Shown here piece by piece: positions 1-10,419 of a stretch of 64,000 bases of DNA (position 1 is its first letter; each line of letters starts with the position of its first letter). Under the pieces are notes generated by a model, which made no database searches, had not been told where the DNA came from, and saw nothing but the letters and a program-made list of their open reading frames with translations. The position numbers were made by a program, and so were the translations under genes. The DNA comes from Streptomyces rapamycinicus NRRL 5491. Its GTDB lineage: Bacteria; Actinomycetota; Actinomycetes; Streptomycetales; Streptomycetaceae. The DNA lies in assembly GCF_024298965.1 (NCBI RefSeq), contig NZ_CP085193.1, positions 2,790,001 to 2,854,000 on the forward strand, written 5' to 3'.

Positions 1-1044
1 GAGCGTCCCGAGAAGGGCGATCCGTTTCCGGACATGTCGGAGGAGATACCGGGCTTCCCCGACCTGGAGTTCCCCGATCTGGAACTCTCCGACATCCCCG
101 GCCTCGCGATGCCGACGACGTACGCGCGGCTCACCTTCTCCCCCGACGGCTCGATGTTGCTGGGACAGACCGGCCTCTTGGGTGAGGACGGCCGGCTCGT
201 GATCTGGGACACCGCCACCGGCCGGATCGAGAAGACCATGTCCGGCCTGCCGGAGCCGGTCACCGCGCTGTGGCTGGAGAACGGCGGGAAACACCTGATC
301 ACGATGGCCGACACGACGGCGAAGGGAGCGTCCTTGGACATGACCATCTCGGTGAAGCGATGGGACCTCAGCGGGTCGTCACCGCGCGGGCGCCGACTGC
401 TCGCCTTCCCGAGGCCTTCCGAGACGAACGTGGTGACGGACGTGAGCCCGGACCTCACCCGGGTGGCCGTCACGGAGACCCGGACCAGCGGTCTGAAGGT
501 CGACCACCGGCTGTCCGTCTACCGACTGCCGAGCGGACGGCTGCTCCGCCAGAAGCGCTCTGCCCAGCAGGACGTGGTGACCGGGGTCACCGTCTCCACC
601 GGCGGCTCACGGATCCTGATCTACGGAGGAATCCCCAACTCCCCCGTCCCGTCCTCCTCGTCCTCCCCGTCCCCTTCGCCCTCTTCATCCTCCTCGTCCG
701 GCGGCTCCACGGACGACGGCTTCCTCACCAGAGTGGACAGCCGATGGCAGATCGACCTGCTCGGCCCGGGGGACGCCCCGTCGGCGGTCCTGTCGGAGCG
801 CGGCCTGCTCGCCGTCGTCGGCCCCGGCAAGGGTGATCCGCTGCACCGGTTGCCCAGGCCCACCGCCGGCACCGGGCCCACCGGCCCCACCGGCACGCCG
901 GCCAAGAGACCGTCGGCTCCCGAGGCCAAGCGGTGGATGGCGCACCTGTGCGACATCCTCGGCGACGAGACGCTGCCGGCTGCCGTCGGCGAGAAGCTGC
1001 CCCCCGGTGCGTACCGGGGAGCGTTGTGTCCGAGGAAGGGATAG
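1..1044 (+). CDS. WD40-type beta-propeller protein, C-terminal part (5' end outside window)
   Basis: The reading frame is open from base 1 and in frame with an ATG at 34, so the visible part is probably the C-terminal half of a longer protein. The text has degenerate WD-like blades (a WDTATGRIEKT-type segment near residues 40-70, and a second blade with KRWDL). A Ser/Pro-rich linker, encoded around 645-705, follows, and then a conserved-looking C-terminal segment with MAHLCDILGDETLP. Streptomyces proteins with such ends often carry an N-terminal protease or NTPase module and act as scaffolds. That module would lie upstream of the window, so no function is assigned. The stop lies 6 bp before the next gene, which suggests an operon with the Trypco1 protein. 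Confidence 0.6.
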   Translation, partial: ERPEKGDPFPDMSEEIPGFPDLEFPDLELSDIPGLAMPTTYARLTFSPDGSMLLGQTGLLGEDGRLVIWDTATGRIEKTMSGLPEPVTALWLENGGKHLITMADTTAKGASLDMTISVKRWDLSGSSPRGRRLLAFPRPSETNVVTDVSPDLTRVAVTETRTSGLKVDHRLSVYRLPSGRLLRQKRSAQQDVVTGVTVSTGGSRILIYGGIPNSPVPSSSSSPSPSPSSSSSSGGSTDDGFLTRVDSRWQIDLLGPGDAPSAVLSERGLLAVVGPGKGDPLHRLPRPTAGTGPTGPTGTPAKRPSAPEAKRWMAHLCDILGDETLPAAVGEKLPPGAYRGALCPRKG

Positions 1045-1050
1045 GGACGC

Positions 1051-1413
1051 GTGGCCGAGACACAGCTCATCCGGGTGCCGCTGAACGGCTCCGAGGACTC
1101 GGGCGGCGCGGAAGCGGTGGTGGTGGTGGAGATCGAGCAGGCCGCCTCCGGCATCGTGCGCGCCGCCCGGCCGGGCCAGGTCGCGGGAACCGCCGCACGG
1201 ACGCTGAGCGAGAGCTTCGACCAGGTGCGCGCCGCGGCCGCGACGCTCCTGGACCGGCTGACCACGCTCCCCACCCCGCCGAGCACGGTCGAAGTCGAAC
1301 TCGGGGTGAAGATCAACGCCGAGGCGGGAGCGGTGATCGCCAAAACGGCGGCCGAGGGGAACTTCACGGTCAGGCTGGTCTGGCAGCGGGACGGCGGCGG
1401 CGGCGGTCCATGA
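1051..1413 (+). CDS. Trypco1-domain (CU044_2847-like) protein
   Basis: 120-aa protein with a GTG start six bases after the upstream stop. The pattern fits the trypsin-co-occurring domain 1 family: an N-terminal strand LIRVPLNG, an acidic VVVVEIEQ strand, a helix around TARTLSESFDQVR, and a final strand pair VEVELGVKINAEAGAVIAKTAAEG followed by FTVRLVW. In actinobacteria the family is found beside trypsin-like or other effector proteins in putative conflict or signalling operons. The partner here is the WD40 protein just upstream. The biochemical role is unknown. The family call is from pattern memory and is reasonably firm; the function is not. Confidence 0.65.
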   Translation: MAETQLIRVPLNGSEDSGGAEAVVVVEIEQAASGIVRAARPGQVAGTAARTLSESFDQVRAAAATLLDRLTTLPTPPSTVEVELGVKINAEAGAVIAKTAAEGNFTVRLVWQRDGGGGGP

Positions 1414-1460
1414 GAGTCACCGTGGAAGGCCGCCCCGGTCCCGTCCGGCGGCGGCACAAC

Positions 1461-1501
1461 GGCGATGGGGCGCGCCCCGATGCGGGACGCGCCCCATCGC
1501 C
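1461..1501. terminator. Bidirectional terminator between convergent genes
   Basis: A perfect 14-bp inverted repeat (GGCGATGGGGCGCG at 1461-1474, complement at 1488-1501) with a 13-nt loop lies between the Trypco1 gene and the end of pheT, which converge here. Confidence 0.75.
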
Positions 1502-1534
1502 GTGTGCACGGCGGGCGGCGGGAGCCGGTCGCCG

Positions 1535-4059
1535 TCAGGCTCCGCGCAGGGTGGCACCCGTGCGGTCGGCGGCCGCCGACACCGCGGCGTCGCGGGACGC
1601 GGCGATCTCCTCGGCGGTCAGCGTGCGGTCCGGGGCGCGGAAGCGAAGCGCGTAGGCCAGCGACTTCCTGCCCTCGCCGAGCTGCTCACCGGTGAAGACG
1701 TCGAACAGGCGGAGGGATTCGAGCAGTTCCCCCGCGCCCTCGCACAGCGCCGTCTCGACCTCGGCCGCGGGCACGGACGCGTCCACGACCAGCGCGACGT
1801 CCTGGGTGGCCACCGGGAAGGTGGAGACATGGGGCGCCTCCACACGGCCGGCGCCGGCCTGCTCGAGACGGTCGAGCTCGATCTCCATCGCGCAGGTGCG
1901 CTCGGGCAGGCCCAGGGCTTTGGTGACCCGGGGGTGGAGCTCACCCGCGTTGCCGACGAGGATCTCCTCGCCGTCGACGACGGCCAGCAGCGCGGCGCAG
2001 CGGCCCGGGTGCCACGGGTCCTGCTGGTCCTGGCGGACGATCAGCTCGGCGCCCGCCTCGCGGGCCACGACCCGGCCCGCCTCGACGGCGTCGGCCCAGC
2101 TCACCGGGGTGCCCTTGCCCCACCAGCCGGCCTGCTCGCGGTCGCCCGCGAGGACGACGGCGGCACGGCGCGGCTGGTGCGGCAGCGCCGCGTCGAGCCC
2201 GGCGATCTGCTCGTCGGTGGGACGGCGGTCGACGGGCAGGATGGCCGGGCGCGGCTCGTCACCGGTGGCGCGGAAGACCAGACCCGTCTCGAAGAGCGCG
2301 ACGTCGTGCTCGCCGCGGCCGACGTTGCGGCGCAGCGCGGCGAGCAGCCCGGGCAGCAGCGTCGTACGGAGCGCGGGCTCGGTGTCCGACAGCGGGTTGA
2401 CCAGCCGGACCAGATCGCGCCGCGGGTCGTCGGCGGCCAGCCCGAACTGGTCGAGGACCTCCTCGCCGAGGAACGGGTAGTTCAGCGCCTCGACGTATCC
2501 GGCCCCGGCCAGCGCCCGGCCGACCCGGCGGTGCAGCCGCTGACGCTCGGTCAGCCCGCGCCCGGCGGGGGGCTGGGGCAGCGTCGAGGGGAGGTTCTCG
2601 TACCCCTCCAGCCGGATGACCTCCTCGGCCAGGTCGTTGGGGTCGGTGAGGTCGGGCCGCCAGCTGGGAACGGTGACGGTGAGGTCGTCGGCGCCGTAGA
2701 CATCGCAGCCGATCTGCTGCAGCCGGCGCACCACGGTCTCGCGGCCGTAGGAGACCCCCGCGACCTTGTCCGGGTGGTCGGCGGGCAGCGTGATGGTGTG
2801 CGGGGCGCTGGGCGCGATGATCTCGGTGACGCCCACCTCCGCGGTGCCGCCCGCGAGCAGCACCAGCAGATCGACGGTGCGCTGCGCGGCCGCCGAGGTG
2901 GCCTCGGGGTCGACTCCGCGCTCGAACCGGCGGGACGCCTCGGAGGACAGCTTGTGACGGCGGGCGGTGCGGGCAACCGGGACGGGGGCGAAGTGGGCGG
3001 CCTCGATGACGACCTCGGTGGTGCCCGCCACCTCGCCGGACTCGGGGTCGGCGGCGGTGTCCGCGATCTCGGTGTTGGCGCCGCCCATGACACCGGCGAG
3101 GCCGATGGGGCCGCTCTCGTCGGTGATGACGAGGTCCTCGGCGTCCAGGACGCGCTGGGTGCCGTCGAGGGTGGTGAGCTTCTCGCCGGGCTGCGCGCGG
3201 CGCACCCCGATCGCCCCGGTGATCCGGGAGCGGTCGTAGGCGTGCAGCGGCTGGCCCAGTTCGAGCATCACATAGTTGGTGATGTCGACGGCGAGCGAGA
3301 CCGGGCGCATCCCGGCCTTCTGGAGCCGGCGCTGGAGCCAGATCGGGGAGTGCGCCTCGGGGTCGAGCCCGGTGACGGTGCGGGCGGTGAAGCGGTCGCA
3401 GCCGACCGGGTCGGCGACCTTGACCGGGTAGCCGTGGCTGTTGGGCGCGGGCACGTCGAGGAGGGCCGGGTCGCGCAGCGGCAGCTCGTAGGCGGTCGCG
3501 GTCTCCCGGGCGACTCCGCGCATCGACAGGCAGTAGCCCCGGTCCGGGGTGACCGCGATGTCGAGGACCTCGTCGACGAGCTGGAGCAGCTCGATCGCGT
3601 CGGTGCCGACCTCGTACTCCGGCGGCAGCACGATGATGCCGTCGTGGTCGTCGGACATGCCCAGCTCGCTGGCCGAGCAGATCATGCCCTCGGAGACCTT
3701 GCCGTAGGTCTTGCGCGCGGCGATCGCGAAGCCGCCGGGCAGCTCGGCGCCGGGCAGCACGACCACGACCTTGTCGCCCTCGCGGAAGTTCCGGGCGCCG
3801 CAGACGATGTTCTGCTGCTCGCCCGTGCCGTTCGCCCGGCCGACGTCCACCTGGCAGTAGCGGATGGGCTTCTTGAAGCCCTCCAGCTCCTCGATGGCCA
3901 GCACCTGCCCGACCACCAGGGGGCCCTTGAGCCCGGCACCGAGCTGCTCGACGGTCTCGACCTCGAGCCCGGCGGCGACGAGTTTGGCCTGTACGTCACG
4001 GCCGGTCTCACCGGCGGGCAGGTCGACGTACTCCCGCAGCCAAGAAAGCGGGACCCGCA

Positions 4060-4060
<1 letters not shown>
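1535..4060 (-). CDS. pheT: Phenylalanine--tRNA ligase beta subunit
   Basis: 841 aa, the usual length for bacterial PheT. It forms the alpha2-beta2 enzyme that charges tRNA-Phe in the cytoplasm. The N-terminus ([15 protein letters not shown]) is canonical and is followed by the EMAP/tRNA-binding OB domain (residues ~40-155), the B3/B4 editing region (~210-400), a B5 domain (~410-480), the catalytic-like core, and a C-terminal anticodon-binding FDX-ACB domain ending at FRAPDRTLT. The ATG shares one base with the pheS stop (TGATG arrangement), so translation is likely coupled. This is a conserved core locus, and the long open frames antisense to it are high-GC artefacts. Confidence 0.98.
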
Positions 4061-5412
<1,352 letters not shown>

Positions 5413-6579
5413 TCAGGCCAGATAGGCCGGAGTGCCCACGGGCAGGGTAAATCGGAACTCGGCGCCGCCGCCGCGGGCCCGGTCGACGATGATCGCGCCG
5501 CCGTGGGCCTCGACGATGCCCTTGACGATGTAGAGCCCCAGGCCAGTGCCACCGCGCTTGCTGCCCCGCCAGAAGCGGGTGAAAACGCGGCTCATCGACT
5601 CCTCCGGGATACCGGGGCCCTCGTCGCTCACGGTGACGGCCGTCCTTTCGACAGTGGGGCCTTCCGCGACCGGCTTGGCCGGTGCGGGCGCTATGTCAAT
5701 GGTGACCGTTCCCTCGCCGTGGCGCACCGCGTTTTCCAGCAGGTTGCCCAGCACCTGATCGATCTTGTCCGGATCTGCCCATAGCCTGGGCAGTGGCCCC
5801 CTGACCCTGATCAGGAACCGCTCGGCGGTGTGCCCGGCGGCGGTGAGCGCCTGCACATGGCGGCGGACCGCGGCGGCGAGATCCACCGGCTGGCGGCGCA
5901 CCTCCAGCCGGCCGGAGTCGATCCGGGAGATGTCCAGCAGCTCGGCGATCAGCCGGGTGACCCGGTTGGCGTCGGCGTCCACGGTCTCCAGCATCAGCCG
6001 CTTCTGGTCGTCGGTGAACCGCTCCCACTTGGCCAGCAGCGTGGCCGTGAACCCCTTCACGGACGTCAGCGGCGAACGCAGCTCATGGGCGACGGTCGCG
6101 ATCAGCTCGGCATGGCTGCGCTCGGTGCGGCGACGGGCCTCGGTGCCGCGCAGACAGACCACCACCCGGCGCACCGGCCCGGTCGGCCGCTCGCGCACAT
6201 AGCGGGCCGAGACCAGCACCTCGCGGCCGCCCGGCAGCAGCAGGTTCCGCTCGGGCTGACCGGCCCGGATGGCCAGCCCACCATAGGGATCGGTCAGCGC
6301 CCACCAGCGCCGGCCGTCCAGGTCCTCTAACGGCAGGGCCACCTCGAGCCGACGGCCGATCGCGTCCGCGGGGTCGGTGGCGGTGATGCGGGCCGCCGCC
6401 GCGTTGAAGCACGTGACCAGGCCGGTCTCATCGGCCACCACCAGGCCGTCGGGCAGATCGTCGGGGTGCGGTCCCAGCGCGTCCGGCACGCCGCCGGGGT
6501 CCTCCCCGGCGGACGGGCGGCCATGCCCGCCGGACGCATGGGCTTCGGCCGCCCTGGCGCCGGAGGTCCTGACGTCCAT
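5413..6579 (-). CDS. PAS-domain sensor histidine kinase
   Basis: 388 aa from the ATG at 6579, chosen because a GGGGGTGTGGGG purine run precedes it and upstream frame is not protein-like. A PAS-like region (~38-145, LVVADETGLVTCFNAAAARI) precedes the HisKA dimerisation helix with phosphoacceptor His165 in AHELRSPLTSVKGF. The HATPase domain has N-box NLLENAVRHG, G1 box SDEGPGIP and G2 box GGTGLGLYIVK. There are no membrane segments, so it is probably a cytosolic sensor. No response regulator is adjacent, so it is an orphan. Leu84 is encoded by TTA (6328-6330), making it a possible bldA target. It sits between pheS and an RNA methyltransferase, an order I recall from other streptomycetes. Confidence 0.9.
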   Translation of the reverse strand: MDVRTSGARAAEAHASGGHGRPSAGEDPGGVPDALGPHPDDLPDGLVVADETGLVTCFNAAAARITATDPADAIGRRLEVALPLEDLDGRRWWALTDPYGGLAIRAGQPERNLLLPGGREVLVSARYVRERPTGPVRRVVVCLRGTEARRRTERSHAELIATVAHELRSPLTSVKGFTATLLAKWERFTDDQKRLMLETVDADANRVTRLIAELLDISRIDSGRLEVRRQPVDLAAAVRRHVQALTAAGHTAERFLIRVRGPLPRLWADPDKIDQVLGNLLENAVRHGEGTVTIDIAPAPAKPVAEGPTVERTAVTVSDEGPGIPEESMSRVFTRFWRGSKRGGTGLGLYIVKGIVEAHGGAIIVDRARGGGAEFRFTLPVGTPAYLA

Positions 6580-6586
6580 CCCCACA

Positions 6587-6615
6587 CCCCCTCTCGGGTC
6601 CCCTCCCAGAGGGGG
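6587..6615 (-). terminator. Hairpin after the RNA methyltransferase gene
   Basis: An 8-bp perfect stem (CCCCCTCT 6587-6594, AGAGGGGG 6608-6615) with a 13-nt loop starts 9 bp after the methyltransferase stop. It also covers the approach to the kinase start, so it could limit read-through into the kinase. Confidence 0.5.
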
Positions 6616-6623
6616 CAACCCTA

Positions 6624-7457
6624 CTAGGTCGATGTGACGGAGCGGCACCCTGCGGGAGCGCGCTGCGCACGAGCGGAGGCATAGAGGCACACGGCGGCGG
6701 CCGTGGCGAGGTTGAGGCTCTCGGCCCTGCCGTGAATCGGAACGCGCACCACCTCGTCCGCGAGTGCGCGGGTAGCCTCCGGCAGGCCCCACGCCTCATT
6801 GCCGAAGATCCAGGCGGTGGGGGCGCCCAGGAGCCCGTCGTCCAGCTCCGAGTCCAGGTCCCGCTCCCCCGCCCCGTCCGCGGCCAGCACCCGCGCCCCC
6901 GCCTCCCGCAACCCGCTCACCGCGCGCTCGACGGGCACGCCGACGGCGACGGGAAGATGGAAGAGGGAGCCGACGGAGGCGCGTACGGCCTTGGGGTTGT
7001 ACGGGTCCACGGAGGCGTCCGTCAGCACGACCGCGTCCGCCCCGGCGGCGTCGGCGCACCGCAGCACGGTGCCGGCGTTGCCGGGGTCGCGGACGTTCGC
7101 GAGCACGGCGACGAGCTTCGGCCTGGCCGCCAGGATCTCCTCGAACGGCGAGTCCAGGAAGCGGCACAGCCCGACGATGCCCTGCGGAGTGACCGTGTCG
7201 GACATCTCCGCGACGACGTCATCGGTCGCGGAGAGCACGGGGACGTCCGCGGCGCGGGCGGCGTCGAGGATCTCCTGGTGCCGCTCGGCGGCCTCGGGGG
7301 TGGCGTACACCTCCACGAGATGCGCGACGGCCTCCCGCACGGCCTGCGGCCCCTCGACGATGAACCGCCGCTCCTTGCCGCGGAAGCTGCGCTTGGCCAG
7401 CCGGCGGGCCGCGGTGACGCGTGGCGATCGCAGGGACGTCAATTCGGGGGTCGCCAT
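6624..7457 (-). CDS. TrmH/SpoU-family RNA 2'-O-methyltransferase
   Basis: 277 aa from ATG 7457 (MATPELTSLRSPRV). It is an S-adenosylmethionine-dependent SPOUT enzyme expected to methylate ribose 2'-OH in rRNA or tRNA. Residues ~15-100 form the L30e-like substrate-binding domain (RSFRGKERRFIVEGPQAVREA). The SPOUT knot carries motif 1 ANVRDPGNAGTVLR, motif 2 IFGNEAWGLP and motif 3 ESLNLATAAAVCLYA. It lies between rplT and a kinase, next to translation genes. Thiostrepton-resistance methyltransferases are in the same superfamily, but the exact target cannot be told from sequence. The frame upstream of ATG 7457 is repeat-rich intergenic DNA and was excluded. Confidence 0.9.
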   Translation of the reverse strand: MATPELTSLRSPRVTAARRLAKRSFRGKERRFIVEGPQAVREAVAHLVEVYATPEAAERHQEILDAARAADVPVLSATDDVVAEMSDTVTPQGIVGLCRFLDSPFEEILAARPKLVAVLANVRDPGNAGTVLRCADAAGADAVVLTDASVDPYNPKAVRASVGSLFHLPVAVGVPVERAVSGLREAGARVLAADGAGERDLDSELDDGLLGAPTAWIFGNEAWGLPEATRALADEVVRVPIHGRAESLNLATAAAVCLYASARAQRAPAGCRSVTST

Positions 7458-7540
7458 GGGGTGCGTGCGCTTTCTCGTGGTGGTGTGATGGTTGCGCGCG
7501 GGCCGGTCTTCCCTCAATCGCGGCCGGGGCATCGGCCGAC

Positions 7541-7754
7541 CGCGGGCATCGTCCCGCGAAGCGGACTCCCCCACCCCGCCCCTCCCCGAAACCAGGGGCA
7601 AGCCCCCGGGCCCCGGGAGAGACAGCGGCGTGGCCCTCCGCAGCGCCGCGAGCCCCGCAGGGGCAGCGCCGCGTCCAGCCGCGGGCATCGCCTCGCGGGG
7701 CGGGTTCCCCCACCCCGCCCCTCCCCGAAACCAGGGGCAAGCCCCCGGGCCCCC
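7541..7754. repeat. Two ~74-bp direct repeats in a repeat-rich intergenic region
   Basis: Copies at 7541-7614 and 7680-7754 share an identical core (CCCCGCCCCTCCCCGAAACC, then AGGGGCAAGCCCCCGGG). They are about 139 bp apart, and a shorter degenerate piece lies near 7784-7806. The 7458-8044 interval holds no credible gene. The core resembles the arm of the inverted repeat at 35968-36089. Confidence 0.75.
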
Positions 7755-7837
7755 GAGAGGGGCAGCGGGGTGTCCAGCTTCGGGCAGCCGTCCCGCGCAG
7801 CGGAACGCACCCCGTTGTGGGCAATCGTCCCGCGGAG

Positions 7838-7865
7838 GGGGGCACCTCCCAGCGGTAGCTGGGGG
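7838..7865. repeat. Intergenic repeat, copy 2 (reverse orientation)
   Basis: Reverse-complement copy of the 29-30-bp hairpin repeat also seen at 5212-5240, 46984-47013 and 47040-47069. Confidence 0.8.
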
Positions 7866-7878
7866 GGGAGGGACGGGT

Positions 7879-7955
7879 GGGCACAACCCGGCCACCGGGC
7901 CGCACCCGGAAACGAGACCCCAGGGGGCACAACCCGGCCACCGGGCCGCACCCGG
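7879..7955. repeat. Exact 31-bp direct repeat pair
   Basis: The unit starting GGGCACAACCCGGCCACC is present exactly at 7879-7909 and 7925-7955, a 46-bp period. It sits downstream of rplT in the same repeat-rich gap and probably contributes to transcript termination or is simply repeat debris. Confidence 0.7.
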
Positions 7956-8044
7956 GGACGGAGGCCCCAAGGGGGAGCGACGTGCGCGGACCCGCAGGTG
8001 ATGCGTTCACCTGCGGGTCCACTCGGCAATGCTCAGCGCAGCGC

Positions 8045-8428
8045 TTACGCGGCCTTCGGCGCGTTCACATCACTCGGCAGCGCCTTCTGCGCGGCCTCGA
8101 CCAGCACCGCGAACGCGTTCGCGTCGTTGACCGCGAGGTCCGCCAGAATCTTGCGGTCGACCTCGATGTTCGCGGCCTTCAGACCCTGGATGAAGCGGTT
8201 GTACGTCATGCCATTGGCGCGGGCAGCGGCGTTGATGCGCTGGATCCACAGCTGGCGGAAGTCGCCCTTGCGCTTCTTGCGGTCGTTGTAGTTGTAGACC
8301 AGAGAGTGGGTGACCTGCTCCTTGGCCTTGCGGTACAGGCGGGAGCGCTGGCCCCGGTAGCCGCTGGCCTGCTCGAGGATCGCCCGGCGCTTCTTGTGGG
8401 CGTTGACTGCCCGCTTGACGCGTGCCAC
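8045..8428 (-). CDS. rplT: 50S ribosomal protein L20
   Basis: 127 aa, standard length. It has the canonical start [15 protein letters not shown] and the conserved [25 protein letters not shown] basic region, here with [10 protein letters not shown], and a C-terminal globular part [28 protein letters not shown]. It binds 23S rRNA early in 50S assembly. It is the last gene of infC-rpmI-rplT; gaps of 113 and 143 bp between the genes leave room for translational control signals. In other bacteria L20 represses this operon; no operator structure was established here. Confidence 0.98.
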   Translation of the reverse strand: MARVKRAVNAHKKRRAILEQASGYRGQRSRLYRKAKEQVTHSLVYNYNDRKKRKGDFRQLWIQRINAAARANGMTYNRFIQGLKAANIEVDRKILADLAVNDANAFAVLVEAAQKALPSDVNAPKAA

Positions 8429-8541
8429 TTGTTTAACTCCTTGTACGGGGCCGCGGGTGACTCACGCGGCCCGGAAACGAATAGGTCCCGGTGGGTCCCG
8501 GTCTGGCGCTCGCCTCACCCCGCCGGAGCAGGGCAGGGGCG

Positions 8542-8736
8542 TCACTTGCCGAGAAGCTTCTTGATCTTCTTGGCGTCGGCAGGGGCCATCTCGACCTTTC
8601 CGGCCAGGCGGCGCGTCAGCGTGGACGGCTTGTGCTCGAGAAGGTGGCGGCGACCGGCGCGCTGGCGCACCACCTTGCCGGAGCCGGTGAGCTTGAAGCG
8701 CTTGCTGGCACCGCTGTGCGTCTTGTTCTTCGGCAT
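8542..8736 (-). CDS. rpmI: 50S ribosomal protein L35
   Basis: 64 aa, typical size. [20 protein letters not shown] is followed by the basic [18 protein letters not shown] segment, which is diagnostic of L35. It is the middle gene of infC-rpmI-rplT. The product is a small rRNA-binding protein of the large subunit. Confidence 0.98.
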   Translation of the reverse strand: MPKNKTHSGASKRFKLTGSGKVVRQRAGRRHLLEHKPSTLTRRLAGKVEMAPADAKKIKKLLGK

Positions 8737-8879
8737 GTCGCCGTTCTCTCCTCGTCGGAGCGCTTCCGCCCCATCCGGCCGTGGCGCGATCGGGCCGCGG
8801 ACCGGTGGGCGCAGAAGCGTCTGTTATGTCGGTCTGGGTCGGGACCAGGGTCCCGGGGTCGAGGCTGGCACCTCGAACA

Positions 8880-9521
8880 TCAGGCCTCGGCGGGCTCCTC
8901 GGCCGGCTGCTCCGCGGACGCGTCCGGAGACTGGTCCAGGTGGGGAACGCCCTGACGCTCCGCCTTGCGGGCTGCCTGCGCCTCGCGGGCTTCGGCCATC
9001 GCCTCGGTCTTCTTCTTGTGCGGACCGAGAACCATGATCATGTTTCGGCCGTCCTGCTTGGGGTTGGACTCCACGAAGCCCAGCTCCTGGACGTCCTCAG
9101 CGAGCCGCTGCAGCAGCCGGTAGCCCAGTTCGGGCCGGGACTGCTCACGGCCACGGAACATGATCGTGATCTTGACCTTGTCGCCCTGCTTGAGGAACCG
9201 GACGACGTGACCCTTCTTGGTGTCATAGTCGTGCGGGTCGATCTTCGGCCGGAGCTTCATCTCCTTGATGACCGTGTGCGCCTGGTTCTTGCGCGCCTCA
9301 CGGGCCTTCATGGCCGACTCGTATTTGAACTTTCCGTAGTCCATGAGCTTGCAGACCGGCGGACGGGCGGTCGCCGCCACCTCGACCAGGTCGAGGTCGT
9401 ACTCCTGCGCAAGCTCCAGGGCCTTGGCAAGCGGCACAATGCCGACCTGCTCGCCACTGGGACCGACGAGTCGCACCTCGGGGACGCGAATCCGGTCGTT
9501 GATGCGGGGCTCGGCGCTGAT
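8880..9521 (-). CDS. infC: Translation initiation factor IF-3 (probable AUC start)
   Basis: 213 aa when started at ATC 9521, giving (M)[19 protein letters not shown]. The N-domain (~1-75), lysine-rich linker with [14 protein letters not shown], and C-domain ([30 protein letters not shown]) are all canonical; the acidic tail after [14 protein letters not shown] is actinobacterial. IF-3 keeps ribosomal subunits apart and checks start codons. In frame there is no ATG or GTG near the conserved N-terminus, and the nearest TTG is 26 codons upstream without a ribosome site. An AGGAGG motif sits four bases before ATC. Rare start codons are a known autoregulatory feature of infC genes, so AUC initiation is the best reading. 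Confidence 0.93.
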   Translation of the reverse strand: MSAEPRINDRIRVPEVRLVGPSGEQVGIVPLAKALELAQEYDLDLVEVAATARPPVCKLMDYGKFKYESAMKAREARKNQAHTVIKEMKLRPKIDPHDYDTKKGHVVRFLKQGDKVKITIMFRGREQSRPELGYRLLQRLAEDVQELGFVESNPKQDGRNMIMVLGPHKKKTEAMAEAREAQAARKAERQGVPHLDQSPDASAEQPAEEPAEA

Positions 9522-9611
9522 GGATCCTCCTCGGTTACACCACGCGACCGCCTGGCGGACTGCCGCGTAAGTCTGTTTCGGTTGAGACCACCGCGCCGTG
9601 ACGCACAAAAC

Positions 9612-9636
9612 GCCCCGGACGGTACACAGGCGGGGC
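9612..9636 (-). promoter_or_regulatory. Candidate attenuator hairpin in the infC leader
   Basis: On the minus strand a 6-bp GC stem (GCCCCG/CGGGGC) with a 13-nt loop is followed by GTTTTGTG, about 90 nt before the infC start. The shape resembles a weak intrinsic terminator. A possible -10 (TAGATA, minus strand, 9777-9782) lies further upstream. Both are inferences from pattern only. The rest of 9522-10013 shows nothing else that I recognise. Confidence 0.25.
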
Positions 9637-10013
9637 TCCTCATTGACCGGGAGCACCGCCGCGATATCACCGCGGGGCGCAGCCTGACCGATGACCTGCC
9701 GACCCCGGGGGTCGGGAGGTGGGAGCTGGGGAGCCTCCACTTGTGGGCCGGACACGCACGTGACCGGCCGGTCGTTTATCTACGATACCAGCACCCGCGC
9801 GGGATGCTCACCCGCCGCGTCCCCGGCATCCGCCGTTCCCGCCGTCCCTCCTCCTCTCACCTCACCTCTCCCGGGTCCCTGCCGGGTCCCTCCCCTTCCG
9901 CCCGTTCCTCCTGTTCCTCCTGTTCCTGTGAACTCACCCGCCCCGTGCGTACGGTGCCGGGCGGACGCCTAGGCTGGGGCACACCGTCCATCAGGAAGCG
10001 AGCCCCGACCACC

Positions 10014-10379
10014 ATGAGCGACGCCAACGCCGGGCAGCCGCCGGCCCCCGACTTCGACCGGATGACCCGGGACATCGCGGATGTGCCCGCCGTCGAGGTG
10101 ATCACCACGGTCGCGGTGCACCTGATGAGCGCCGCCGCGGTCAACCTGGGCCTGGCCGAGGAGGGTCCCCAGCACAAGGACCTGGACGAGGCGCGGAAGC
10201 TGATCAACGCCCTGGCGGGGCTGGTCACGGCCAGCGCCACGGAGATCAGCTCCTTCCACGCCGCTCCGCTGCGGGACGGTCTGAAGTCCCTGCAGCTCGC
10301 CTTCCGCGAGGCTTCGGTGGTGCCGGACGAGCCGGGGCAGGGGCCCGGCGAGAAGTTCACCGGCCCGGTTTTCGGCTGA
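10014..10379 (+). CDS. DUF1844 family protein
   Basis: 121 aa from ATG 10014. The central helical region VPAVEVITTVAVHLMSAAAVNLGL, followed by KDLDEARKLINALAGLV, is the DUF1844 signature. The protein is small, acidic and without a signal peptide. In streptomycetes it sits beside infC, divergently transcribed as here. No biochemical function is known. The Shine-Dalgarno is weak (AGGAAG about 18 nt upstream). A long upstream frame extension exists but crosses the infC control region and was excluded. Confidence 0.85.
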   Translation: MSDANAGQPPAPDFDRMTRDIADVPAVEVITTVAVHLMSAAAVNLGLAEEGPQHKDLDEARKLINALAGLVTASATEISSFHAAPLRDGLKSLQLAFREASVVPDEPGQGPGEKFTGPVFG

Positions 10380-10419
10380 CCGGCAGCCCCCTTAGGGCCG
10401 CGCCCGCGCCCCTTGTCAC

